Assembly: GCA_045106815.1 (NCBI GenBank)
Contig: JBGCFG010000056.1
Location: 74,119 to 138,118, forward strand
Reading direction: 5' to 3'
Source: JAUIAI01 sp045106815
GTDB taxonomy: Bacteria > Pseudomonadota > Gammaproteobacteria > Burkholderiales > Burkholderiaceae_E
DNA: 64,000 bases
A program made the position numbers and the translations under genes. How positions within the stretch are numbered: position 1 is the first letter of the stretch; each line of letters begins with the position of its first letter. Shown piece after piece: positions 44,140 through 52,804 of this stretch. The notes below the pieces were generated by a model. It saw only the letters and a list, made by a program, of their open reading frames with translations, had not been told where the DNA came from and did no database searches.

Positions 44140-45353
44140 TGAGTAAGCCAAGTAAGCCGCTCGCTGGGTTCAAGGTCCTTGAAATGGCGCAGATCATGGC
44201 GGGTCCAGTAGCCGGCCAGATGCTCGCGGATTTAGGCGCCGAAGTCATTAAGGTTGAAAAAATGCCCGGCGGCGACGACACCCGCAGCTACGCAGAACCG
44301 CGCATCAACGGCGTCTCCGCACCGTTTCTGATGCTCAATCGCGGCAAACGTGGGCTGGCTCTCAACCTGAAGCATCCTCGCGGGCGAGAGGTCTTGTTTG
44401 AACTCGTGCGCAAGAGCGATGCGCTCATCGAAAACTTTCGAAAAGGCACACTTGAGAAATTCAGTGCTGGTTACGAAGATCTGCGCAAAATCAACCCACG
44501 GCTGATCTACTGCGCAATCTCTGGGTATGGGCGCACCGGCCCCTATGCCGACAAAGGCGGGTTCGATTTAATTGCTCAGGGGTTTAGTGGACTCATGAGT
44601 ATTACCGGTGAGCCAGGCAGACCACCTGTGAAACCGGGCACGCCAGTTGCAGACATCAATGCCGGCATTTTGGCCGTCAACGGCATCATGGCCGCGCATA
44701 TTCACTGCCTCAAAACGGGCGAAGGACAGTTGGTTGAAACGTCTTTGATGGAAGCGGCCATGCATCAGACACATTGGCACGCGGGCATCTACTTCGCAAC
44801 AGGTCAGTCACCAGAGCCCACTGGCTCGGCCCATGTCCTAACCGCACCCTATCAGGCGTTCCGTACCGCCGACGGGCATATCAATATCGGCGGGGCCAAT
44901 GCGACGAACTGGCAGCGTGTCTGCCATGAATTGGGCCATCCCGAATGGGCAAGTGATCAACGCTTTAAAGAAAATGCTGACCGAATGGCCAACCGCGAAG
45001 CCTTGGTACAAGCAATGGAATCGGTGCTGGAAACTAATGGCACCGAATATTGGGTGGCGCGATTTGATGCGGCTGGCGTGCCTGCTGGCCCGGTTCATCA
45101 AATTGGCCAGGCCGTACAACATCCGCAAGCGCTTGCGCGCGAAATGGTGGTTCAAACCAAACATCCCGACGCCGGCGAAGTGCGCAGTATTGGAAATCCC
45201 GTCAAACTATCAGCCAGCCCGGGTTCTTCTGATCGCCCTGCTCCCCGCTTCGGTGAGCACACGCGCGATGTTTTGGAGGAATTTGGATTCGCCGCCGCTG
45301 ACATTGATGAACTGATTTCTGCGGGCGTCGTGCATCAGGGAGAGACCGCTTGA
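44139..45353 (+). CDS. Type III CoA-transferase, CaiB/BaiF family
   Basis: The product has 404 residues from the ATG at 44139, which overlaps the preceding stop by one base (TAATG); an earlier TTG is less likely. Typical family stretches are GPVAGQMLADLGAEVIKVEK, NRGKRGLALNLKHPRGREV, and ISGYGRTGPYADKGGFDLIAQGFSGLMS, which carries the catalytic Asp. It moves CoA between a CoA thioester and a carboxylate. Substrates unknown; the operon suggests a hydroxyacid or dicarboxylate. Confidence 0.87.
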   Translation: MSKPSKPLAGFKVLEMAQIMAGPVAGQMLADLGAEVIKVEKMPGGDDTRSYAEPRINGVSAPFLMLNRGKRGLALNLKHPRGREVLFELVRKSDALIENFRKGTLEKFSAGYEDLRKINPRLIYCAISGYGRTGPYADKGGFDLIAQGFSGLMSITGEPGRPPVKPGTPVADINAGILAVNGIMAAHIHCLKTGEGQLVETSLMEAAMHQTHWHAGIYFATGQSPEPTGSAHVLTAPYQAFRTADGHINIGGANATNWQRVCHELGHPEWASDQRFKENADRMANREALVQAMESVLETNGTEYWVARFDAAGVPAGPVHQIGQAVQHPQALAREMVVQTKHPDAGEVRSIGNPVKLSASPGSSDRPAPRFGEHTRDVLEEFGFAAADIDELISAGVVHQGETA

Positions 45354-46516
45354 CCGCACTTGCCAACCGAACCAATCATATCGACCCCTTCCATGTAATG
45401 GAGCTGACAAAGTACGCGGGAAAACTTCAATCAGAAGGCAGGTCGATCATTCATCTGAGTATTGGTGAGCCAGACTTTACTGCGCCCGCTCCAGTCGTCA
45501 AAGCTTTGCATGCGGCAGCAGATGCCGGCCGAACGCAATACACCGATGCGGCAGGCCTTGCGCCACTGCGAGAAGCCATCGCGCGTGACTATCACGATCA
45601 CTGGGGGGTAGATGTCGACCCGGATCGCATTCTCGTCACAGCCGGTGCTTCTGCGGCGCTTACTCTGGCCTGCGCGGCCCTGGTAAACCCAGGCGACGGT
45701 GTCCTGGTGGCAGACCCCGGCTACCCGTGTAACCGTCACTTTGTGGCCGCGTTCGATGGTGTTGCCCAACTCGTCGAGACAACGGCGGCGTCTCGCTTTC
45801 AGCTGACCCGGGAAAACCTTCAGGCCAACTGGCAGACAAACACGCGCGGCGCTCTGATTTCATCGCCAGCCAATCCAACCGGCACCTCGATTCCGACGGC
45901 TGAGATGGGCCAGATTCTCAGCGCTATCAGAGAGCGAGAAGGCTTTGCGATTGTTGATGAGATTTATCTCGGCTTGAGCTACCAGGATGAGGTAGCCACA
46001 GCGCTTACGCACGGCAATGACATGGTCATCACCAACAGCTTCAGCAAGTATTTCAACATGACTGGCTGGCGACTTGGCTGGCTGGTTGTACCTGAGGAGT
46101 GGCGCGCTACGTTTGAAAAGCTCGCTCAAAACCTATTAATCTGTGCCAGCGCCTTGTCGCAGCAAGCCGCGTTGGCTTGCTTTGATCCCGAGAGTCGCGC
46201 CACCTATGAAGAACGCAAAGCGCAGTTCAAGGCTCGTCGCGATTTTCTCGTGCCAGCGCTTGAGGGTATAGGTCTGAAAGTGCCAGCAGCCCCTGACGGT
46301 GCGTTTTATATCTATGCTGACATCAGTGCATTTAGCGATGACAGTTCAAGCTTCGCCTACGACTTGCTCAACAACACCGGTGTTGCGCTGGTGCCCGGCA
46401 AAGACTTTGGGCAGAAAGACTCGAACAAGTTCGTTCGCATCAGCTACGCCAACTCAATGGACAACCTGCGTGAAGCGGTTGATCGCATTGATTCGTTTGT
46501 AAACAAGCGGGCTTAG
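45350..46516 (+). CDS. Class I/II aminotransferase
   Basis: This 388-residue PLP aminotransferase has HLSIGEPDFTAPAPVVKAL, ISSPANPTGTSIP, IVDEIYLGLSY and the PLP lysine in TNSFSKYFNMTGWRLGW. It resembles the aspartate/alanine-type Ib aminotransferases. The start is the TTG at 45350, four bases inside the CoA-transferase gene, so the three genes are one unit. Substrate not determined; two transaminases in one operon suggest amino-group shuttling around the 2-oxoacid made by the dehydrogenase. Confidence 0.85.
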   Translation: MTALANRTNHIDPFHVMELTKYAGKLQSEGRSIIHLSIGEPDFTAPAPVVKALHAAADAGRTQYTDAAGLAPLREAIARDYHDHWGVDVDPDRILVTAGASAALTLACAALVNPGDGVLVADPGYPCNRHFVAAFDGVAQLVETTAASRFQLTRENLQANWQTNTRGALISSPANPTGTSIPTAEMGQILSAIREREGFAIVDEIYLGLSYQDEVATALTHGNDMVITNSFSKYFNMTGWRLGWLVVPEEWRATFEKLAQNLLICASALSQQAALACFDPESRATYEERKAQFKARRDFLVPALEGIGLKVPAAPDGAFYIYADISAFSDDSSSFAYDLLNNTGVALVPGKDFGQKDSNKFVRISYANSMDNLREAVDRIDSFVNKRA

Positions 46517-46543
46517 CCAGCCAATACATGTCGCAACTCGGCT

Positions 46544-47584
46544 TTATTGCGCTGCCACCAAGAGCCTTGAGGCGCTGCCTGCCTGCGCCAAGTTCGCGCG
46601 CAGAATGGCGGGCTTCAGGGCAGGCTTACTCGCAATTGGCAAACCATGTGCCGCCGCCCAGATGCGGTCGCGCTGACGAATGACCTTGGCGCCATAGCCG
46701 CCATCGCTTCGCAGATTAGCGGCACCCACATAACGCTTCAAGGCACCCTCGACAGACCCTTCACGGTCAATCATGCCGCGTAAGATACGCGTCCCAACTT
46801 CAATGCTAACGCGCGGTTCAAACGACGCTTTGGTACCGCCCAGGTGCTTGAATTTTTCGGTATGCACCCGTACAAGCACCTGCATCAAACCGCGGGCATC
46901 TTTGTGGCTGCGCGCTTTTGGGTTCAGGCTTGATTCAATCGACATGACCGCCGTGATAAGCAATGGGTCGACACCATTTCGTGCGCCCGACTGGTAAGCA
47001 AAGCGCACGTAGCGACGAACATCCTCAGCATCACGGCGGTAGTAACGGGCCAACCACTTGGAGATGTTTTGCATCTGAGTGGGATAATCAACCAGACGAA
47101 CCGGTGCCTGAGTTGCGGCGTCCTCACTGTCGTACAGCGTGACCGGTGCCAGGGCGTAGTCTCCGGGCAAACTGCCGTCCCCCAGGTAGGGCTTGGATAC
47201 CAGTCCGTCTCTGTCAATGTCGGCGGCACGGCCGGGCAGCAAGCCCGTTACCGAGGGATCCAGGAATGCCAGAGAGGGGGCGCCAGAGTTGGCCTTCAAG
47301 CCGGTGAGGTCAGGCGTGTCACTGTGAGAGATGACCTGGGTTGAATCGTCCCGCTGCGCTCTAATCAATGCGGCATCAGCGGCAAGCGCAAGACTCTGAT
47401 CATGCTTGGCGGAAAGGCTGGAAATTCCCGCCACGCCAGAGGTGGATGACTGGCTGATCTTGCCAAATGTCATACCGTCAAGAGGTCTTGCGGCTGGCTC
47501 TTCAGACAATCCCAGCACCAGGGCGCCAGAGGCAATGACAACTCCGAGCGGCGCATGAGCAAGGAAGCGAAACGGCGTTTTCAT
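46544..47584 (-). CDS. Lytic transglycosylase, SLT domain
   Basis: The product has 346 residues from the ATG at 47584; an in-frame ATG at 47638 would add 18. It has a hydrophobic N-terminal anchor (APLGVVIASGALVLGL), a low-complexity linker and a C-terminal SLT domain. The catalytic Glu is in ITAVMSIESSLNPKARS, followed by KDARGLMQVLV. It cleaves peptidoglycan glycan strands in the periplasm, making anhydro-muropeptides. No amidase or LysM repeat is visible. Confidence 0.85.
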   Translation of the reverse strand: MKTPFRFLAHAPLGVVIASGALVLGLSEEPAARPLDGMTFGKISQSSTSGVAGISSLSAKHDQSLALAADAALIRAQRDDSTQVISHSDTPDLTGLKANSGAPSLAFLDPSVTGLLPGRAADIDRDGLVSKPYLGDGSLPGDYALAPVTLYDSEDAATQAPVRLVDYPTQMQNISKWLARYYRRDAEDVRRYVRFAYQSGARNGVDPLLITAVMSIESSLNPKARSHKDARGLMQVLVRVHTEKFKHLGGTKASFEPRVSIEVGTRILRGMIDREGSVEGALKRYVGAANLRSDGGYGAKVIRQRDRIWAAAHGLPIASKPALKPAILRANLAQAGSASRLLVAAQ

Positions 47585-47702
47585 CTTGCCAGCACCAGCA
47601 AATCTCCAGATTTGTGTAAGACCTTCATAGGAACTCATTGGAATCGATGCTGACCGGACACTAAATGCGCTGGTCTTCTGCCGTTCTCAAATTAGATCTA
47701 GT

Positions 47703-47714
47703 GCGACATGTCGC
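47703..47714. repeat. 12-base palindrome upstream of ubiD
   Basis: GCGACATGTCGC is a perfect palindrome 142 bases before ubiD and 119 before the transglycosylase ATG. It may be an operator, but no matching copy was noticed, and 12-base palindromes also occur by chance. The rest of the 47585-47855 gap shows nothing I recognise. Confidence 0.3.
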
Positions 47715-47855
47715 CTGATCGGAACGAACTATCGATTTCCCACCTCAATTGCAATTTTAGGTTTGCGCGCACTAACCGTCAAATCGAATGGTGCGACAAT
47801 CGGGGGATAAATTGTTTCAAAAAGCTATCCGAAGCACTCAAATAGGTCTTTCGCT

Positions 47856-49418
47856 TTGAAATACAAGGATTTAAGAGAATTTGTCGACCAACTGGAAAAA
47901 GGGGGTGAATGTCGCCGAATCGCCGTTGCCGCCGACACCGAATTCGAAATGACCGAGATCGGTGATCGGGTACTCCGGGCGGCGGGTCCTGCGCTGCTTT
48001 TCGAGCAACCAACTCGCGGCGGGAGACCGATGAATATGCCAGTGCTGGTGAATCTCTTCGGCACGCCCAAGCGGGTAGCAATGGGCATGGGTGAAACCGA
48101 AACGACTGCTCTACGTGAAATTGGCAAGTTACTCGCCTACTTGAAAGAGCCGGACCCGCCGAAAGGCCTGCGCGATGCCTGGGAGAAACTGCCAGTGCTG
48201 AAACAAGTGCTCAGCATGGCGCCGAAAGAAACCAGTAACGCGCCCTGCCAACGCAACGTGCTTGAAGGTGGTCAGATTGATCTTGCCAACCTGCCGATTC
48301 AAACCTGCTGGCCAGGCGATGCCGGCCCACTCATTACGTGGGGTCTGGTGGTCACGCGGGGGCCTAAACGCAAACGCCAGAATCTCGGCATTTATCGGCA
48401 GCAGTGCATTGCGCCGAACAAAACCATCATGCGTTGGCTCGCCCATCGCGGTGGGGCGCTGGACTTTTTGGATCACACGCGAGAGCAAGGAGACACGCCT
48501 AAACCATTCCCCATCTCCGTTGTACTAGGCGCTGACCCCGCCACGATTTTGGGTGCGGTGACACCGGTGCCAGATTCGTTATCAGAGTATCAATTTGCCG
48601 GCCTGCTTCGCGGCAACAAAACAGAGCTAACGCCGTGCATCGGCAATGATTTGCGCGTGCCTGCGTTTGCGGAACTGGTGCTCGAAGGCAGTATCCTGCC
48701 CGACCCTGATGGCAGCCTGACTCGCGCGAACGCTGAGCGGCAAGGCTTCAAGGGCGAATTGCCTGCGACGGCCTTAACAGGCTGGGAAATGGCGCTGGAA
48801 GGCCCGTTTGGAGACCATACCGGCTACTACAACGAGCAAGACTGGTTTCCGGTCTTCACAATTGACCGGCTAACTCATCGTGATGATGCAATCTATCACT
48901 CCACCTACACGGGCAAACCACCGGACGAACCCGCCATATTGGGCGTGGCGCTGAACGAGGTATTTGTGCCGATTCTGCAAAAGCAGTTTCCTGAAATCAC
49001 CGATTTTTATTTGCCTCCAGAGGGTTGTTCTTATCGAATGGCCGTTGTCTCGATCAAGAAACAATACCCCGGGCATGCCAAACGCGTGATGTTTGGTATT
49101 TGGAGTTTCCTGCGGCAATTCATGTATACCAAGTTCATCATCGTGACTGACGATGATGTCGATGTGCGCGACTGGCAAGAAGTGATTTGGGCAATGACAA
49201 CGCGGGTAGACCCCACACGCGATGCCACACTGGTCGACAACACCCCGATCGACTACCTCGACTTTGCGTCACCGGTGTCAGGGCTTGGCTCCAAGATGGG
49301 CATCGATGCAACTAACAAGTGGGCAGGCGAAACCACCCGTGAATGGGGCGTTCCAATCTCAATGGACACAGCTGTGAAAACACGCGTAGATGATTTGATG
49401 CAGAAAATGGGGCTGTGA
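47856..49418 (+). CDS. ubiD: UbiD-family prenylated-FMN decarboxylase
   Basis: This 520-residue protein begins MKYKDLREFVDQLEKGGECRRIA, matching the start of E. coli UbiD, so the TTG at 47856 is the start. UbiD decarboxylates 4-hydroxy-3-polyprenylbenzoate in ubiquinone synthesis using prenylated FMN made by UbiX. Recognisable stretches include PVLVNLFGTPKRVAMGMG, NQDWF-like YNEQDWFPVF, and GIWSFLRQFMYTKFIIVTDDD near the C-terminus. It is single-copy in position, and no UbiX is in the window. Confidence 0.92.
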   Translation: MKYKDLREFVDQLEKGGECRRIAVAADTEFEMTEIGDRVLRAAGPALLFEQPTRGGRPMNMPVLVNLFGTPKRVAMGMGETETTALREIGKLLAYLKEPDPPKGLRDAWEKLPVLKQVLSMAPKETSNAPCQRNVLEGGQIDLANLPIQTCWPGDAGPLITWGLVVTRGPKRKRQNLGIYRQQCIAPNKTIMRWLAHRGGALDFLDHTREQGDTPKPFPISVVLGADPATILGAVTPVPDSLSEYQFAGLLRGNKTELTPCIGNDLRVPAFAELVLEGSILPDPDGSLTRANAERQGFKGELPATALTGWEMALEGPFGDHTGYYNEQDWFPVFTIDRLTHRDDAIYHSTYTGKPPDEPAILGVALNEVFVPILQKQFPEITDFYLPPEGCSYRMAVVSIKKQYPGHAKRVMFGIWSFLRQFMYTKFIIVTDDDVDVRDWQEVIWAMTTRVDPTRDATLVDNTPIDYLDFASPVSGLGSKMGIDATNKWAGETTREWGVPISMDTAVKTRVDDLMQKMGL

Positions 49419-49432
49419 GGGGCTAAGAAAAT

Positions 49433-50893
49433 TCAGCCCGTCTCGTACACCCACTTAATAAGTTCATCCTGCACCGATCGGGTCCGTCTGGCGGCGGACC
49501 CGTTGATCATCATCGTCACGGCATACCACTGGCCAGACTTTGAATAGACATAACCGCTCATCGAACGAACACCTGAAAGGCTGCCGGTTTTAATCCAAGC
49601 CTGACCCGCGACTGGATGCGAACGCAGTCGCCTGCGCATCGTGCCGTCGACCGCCACCACCGGCAGCGACTTGCGAAACGTGACTTCGTAATCACTTTCA
49701 GCTGCATGACTCAGAACGTCGTTCAGACCGCTCGCCGTCACGCGTGCGCTGCGTGACAATCCTGAGCCATTGTCAACAACCAGGCCTGGTAATGCGAGTC
49801 CGTTGAGCTTCAAGGTGGTCGTCACGAGGCGACGCGCAGCGGCTTCATCGACCCTTGGCTCGCGGCCAACAGCGGCAAGCTGCAACATGAGTTGGCGGGT
49901 CATGACGTTGTTGCTGAACTTATTGATGTCTGAGATGACATCGGCAAGCGTTCGCGGCGAGGTCCAGACAAACCAGGGAGTGTGCTGTGCAGCGAGCGCT
50001 TCGGTATCACGCACTGCTTTGCCATCCCAGCGGCCGCCCAATTGCAGCCAGGCATCCCGAAATAGCGCATCGCTGAACTGCACATGATCAAGCACCGCAT
50101 GAAACGCCTGGGTTTGTCCACAGGCCCGCGAGTAACGACCGCTCAACCGCAATACCGGCCCGGACGGCCCCACCCTCTCACGAATCTTTAAGCCATTGGC
50201 AGCATGGCGACAGCGACCTTTCACGAGACTTATCTGATTCTCAATCTGCACACCAGCCAATGCCGGATCGAGAGTCAGTGATGCGTGACGCTTACCCGGC
50301 GCAATCACAAACTTTGTCGATTTGAAATTCAACATCGCCGCATCGGGCCACACGTTGTATGGCTCGGTAGGCTGACCATCAAACACCTTGCGCTGAGGAT
50401 CGGCCGACGCATAAAGCGAATTGTTAAGCCGCAAATTGCCCGTAATGTGCTGCAGGCCTTGCTCGCGCATCGCCTGAATCGCGGCCACTAAATCTTCGAT
50501 CACAAGTTTGGGGTCGCCACCGCCGGCCATCACGAGATCGCCATTCAGGCGGCCGGCCTGCAAAGACCCATCGAGGAAAAACCGCGTCTGCCAACGGTAG
50601 CGATCACCCAGTTGCAGCAGCGCGGCATAAGTGGTGAGCACCTTGATAGACGATGCCGGATTCAAAGCTTGATTGGCATTCAGGCTAAGGACCGACTTAC
50701 CGCTGGCGAGCGCGCGCACTTCAACGCCTACCTCACTCCCACCTGCCTTAGCTCGGGCCAGCCATTTGCCGACCAGTTTTTTGGTGCTGCTAGTCGATAA
50801 TTCAGGCGCCGCCAACGCCGGGCTGGTCAGCAGCAAGAGGGGTAAGGCAATGAGCCAGGAGAGGCAAAGGCGCCGGGCAGACAGTTTCATCAA
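49433..50893 (-). CDS. dacB: D-alanyl-D-alanine carboxypeptidase/endopeptidase (PBP4, DacB)
   Basis: This 486-residue periplasmic low-molecular-weight penicillin-binding protein has a signal peptide (SWLIALPLLLLTSPALA), then the serine site NPASSIKVLTTYAALL (SxxK), KFSNNVMTRQLM (SxN) and IKTGSLSGV (KTG). It trims or opens peptidoglycan cross-links. It diverges from the catabolic operon with 47 bases between the starts; it is convergent with ubiD. Confidence 0.92.
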   Translation of the reverse strand: MMKLSARRLCLSWLIALPLLLLTSPALAAPELSTSSTKKLVGKWLARAKAGGSEVGVEVRALASGKSVLSLNANQALNPASSIKVLTTYAALLQLGDRYRWQTRFFLDGSLQAGRLNGDLVMAGGGDPKLVIEDLVAAIQAMREQGLQHITGNLRLNNSLYASADPQRKVFDGQPTEPYNVWPDAAMLNFKSTKFVIAPGKRHASLTLDPALAGVQIENQISLVKGRCRHAANGLKIRERVGPSGPVLRLSGRYSRACGQTQAFHAVLDHVQFSDALFRDAWLQLGGRWDGKAVRDTEALAAQHTPWFVWTSPRTLADVISDINKFSNNVMTRQLMLQLAAVGREPRVDEAAARRLVTTTLKLNGLALPGLVVDNGSGLSRSARVTASGLNDVLSHAAESDYEVTFRKSLPVVAVDGTMRRRLRSHPVAGQAWIKTGSLSGVRSMSGYVYSKSGQWYAVTMMINGSAARRTRSVQDELIKWVYETG

Positions 50894-50940
50894 CCGGATT
50901 ATTCCATGCCGAACAGGCCCGGCGCGCTACACTCGCGCCC

Positions 50941-52284
50941 ATGACACAAGCAGGACAACCCCATCCCGCCAGCAGCGGGTCGCAATCCGCAAAGCCAGCC
51001 CAAACTCTGGCTCAAAAAGTCCTCGCCAGGGCGAGCCGGCAGGCAAACGTTGAGCCGGGCGAAATCGTGACCTGCGAAGTTGATCTGGCCATGTTTCATG
51101 ATTCCAGCGGGCCGCGCAGGCTGGCGCCCATGCTCGTTGAGTTGGGCGCGACCGTGAAGCACCCGGAGCGCCTTGTACTGGTCACCGACCATTATGTCAC
51201 CGGTACCGATGATGAAAGCCGCAAGATTGTGCAAATCGCGCGTGACTGGGCCGCAGAGACAGGCATTAAAAACTTCTACGACCAGCAAGGCATCTGTCAT
51301 GTCGTGACTCCGGAACGGGGCCATCTGCGCCCGGGTATGTTCTGCGTGGGCGGTGATTCACACTCCCCCACGGGCGGTGCATTCGGTTGCTATATGTTTG
51401 GCATTGGCTCAACCGAAATGCTTGGTGTCGTCGTCACAGGTGAAATCTGGATTCGCGTGCCTGAGACGATTCGCTACACGATTAACGGTGAGCTTGCAGA
51501 CGGCATCACGGCCAAAGACATCATGCTCATGCTGATTGGCCGGTTTGGTATGGATGGCGGCCGCTATCAGGCTGTTGAATACGCGGGCAGCGCTGTCCGC
51601 GCGATGCCAATGGGCGAGCGCATGACGCTGTCCAATATGTCGGCCGAACTCGGCGCTCAGGCGGGTCTGATCGAAGCAGATGACACCACCAGACAGTTTT
51701 TACTGAATGCCGGTGTCGCGCCTGAGGCAATAGATTTGGCGGCGGGTCAGGGAGACGACGGCGCGCCTGTCACGGAGCACAGCTTTAATGCCGCGGACAT
51801 TCAACCTCAGGTTGCCGCCCCCCATAGCCCGGCAAATGCAGCAGATGTCACCGCTGCCGCAGGCGAGCCAATTGATATTGCCTACATTGGTGCGTGCACA
51901 GGCGCCAAACTGGTCGATATGCGGCTCGCCGCCCGCCTGCTTACCGGTCAAAAGGTAGCGGCTGGTGTCCAACTGCTCCTGGCACCAGCGAGCGTGCGTG
52001 AACTTGCCACCGCGCGCGCCGATGGCACCTTGCAAGTGTTGCTGGACGCGGGCGCGCAAATGTTGCCCTCGGCCTGCGGTGCATGTGCCGGCTATGGCAA
52101 CAGCATTGCTGAGGGTGCACGCGTTATTTCCACCACCGCGCGCAATTTCAAAGGGCGCATGGGCAGTGACACCGCTCAGGTATGGCTTGCCTCGCCAGCC
52201 ACTGTTGCCGCGAGTGCCATCACCGGTCGCATTGCTGACCCACGGCCGATGCTCGCAGACTCAAAAACCGTAGGCACACCATGA
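50941..52284 (+). CDS. Aconitase-family dehydratase large subunit (LeuC-like)
   Basis: This 447-residue protein resembles the large subunit of isopropylmalate/homoaconitate dehydratases. DSHSPTGGAFGCYMFGIGSTEM is the conserved aconitase stretch. Fe-S cysteines appear in GACTGAKLVDM and SACGACAGYGNS. The usual CTNGR is CTGAK here, so the substrate pocket may differ. N-terminal about 20 residues are low-complexity. It overlaps the small subunit by four bases and heads a catabolic operon, so I doubt a role in leucine synthesis. It probably dehydrates/rehydrates a 2- or 3-hydroxy dicarboxylate. Confidence 0.85.
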   Translation: MTQAGQPHPASSGSQSAKPAQTLAQKVLARASRQANVEPGEIVTCEVDLAMFHDSSGPRRLAPMLVELGATVKHPERLVLVTDHYVTGTDDESRKIVQIARDWAAETGIKNFYDQQGICHVVTPERGHLRPGMFCVGGDSHSPTGGAFGCYMFGIGSTEMLGVVVTGEIWIRVPETIRYTINGELADGITAKDIMLMLIGRFGMDGGRYQAVEYAGSAVRAMPMGERMTLSNMSAELGAQAGLIEADDTTRQFLLNAGVAPEAIDLAAGQGDDGAPVTEHSFNAADIQPQVAAPHSPANAADVTAAAGEPIDIAYIGACTGAKLVDMRLAARLLTGQKVAAGVQLLLAPASVRELATARADGTLQVLLDAGAQMLPSACGACAGYGNSIAEGARVISTTARNFKGRMGSDTAQVWLASPATVAASAITGRIADPRPMLADSKTVGTP

Positions 52285-52796
52285 CGACTACAGGCCGCGC
52301 CTGGAAACTGCCGGGCAATGTTGACACCGATGCGCTTGCCCCCGGCAAGGCAATGAGTGGCGGGCTTGGCGGCATTGCACCGCACTGCCTGAAAACCATC
52401 AGACCTGAATTCGCTGATGAGGTTAAACCGGCAGACCTGATTGTCGCCGGCGCCAACTTTGGCGTGGGTTCTTCTCGAGAGCAGGCAGCGGGTGTGCTGC
52501 GTCACCTTGGCCTGGCGGCCGTGCTGGCGCCCTCGTTTGCAGGCTTGTTTTATCGCAATGCGTTTAATCTCGGCTTACCGGCACTGGTATGCGCACAAAC
52601 CCAAGAGATCGCGGACGGCGCTCGTTTGTCGCTGGACATGAACAAGGCCTGCGTCATAGATGCCGATACCGGTGACCGCTGGTCATTCGAACCTGTCCCC
52701 GAATTTTTACAGGCCATGATTGATGCCGGGGGTTTGCTCCCCCAACTGCGGGCACGCCTGGCAGCCGACAAATCCCAAAATCAACCGACCGCATAG
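52281..52796 (+). CDS. Aconitase-family dehydratase small subunit (LeuD-like)
   Basis: This 171-residue swivel-domain partner of the upstream large subunit has the family stretch VAGANFGVGSSREQAAGVLRHLG and LGGIAPHCLKTI. LeuD-type small subunits are about this length. The start overlaps the large subunit by four bases (ATGA), as a coupled two-subunit enzyme should. The substrate follows the operon, not the leucine pathway, by inference. Confidence 0.87.
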   Translation: MTTTGRAWKLPGNVDTDALAPGKAMSGGLGGIAPHCLKTIRPEFADEVKPADLIVAGANFGVGSSREQAAGVLRHLGLAAVLAPSFAGLFYRNAFNLGLPALVCAQTQEIADGARLSLDMNKACVIDADTGDRWSFEPVPEFLQAMIDAGGLLPQLRARLAADKSQNQPTA

Positions 52797-52804
52797 GAAA
52801 CCGT

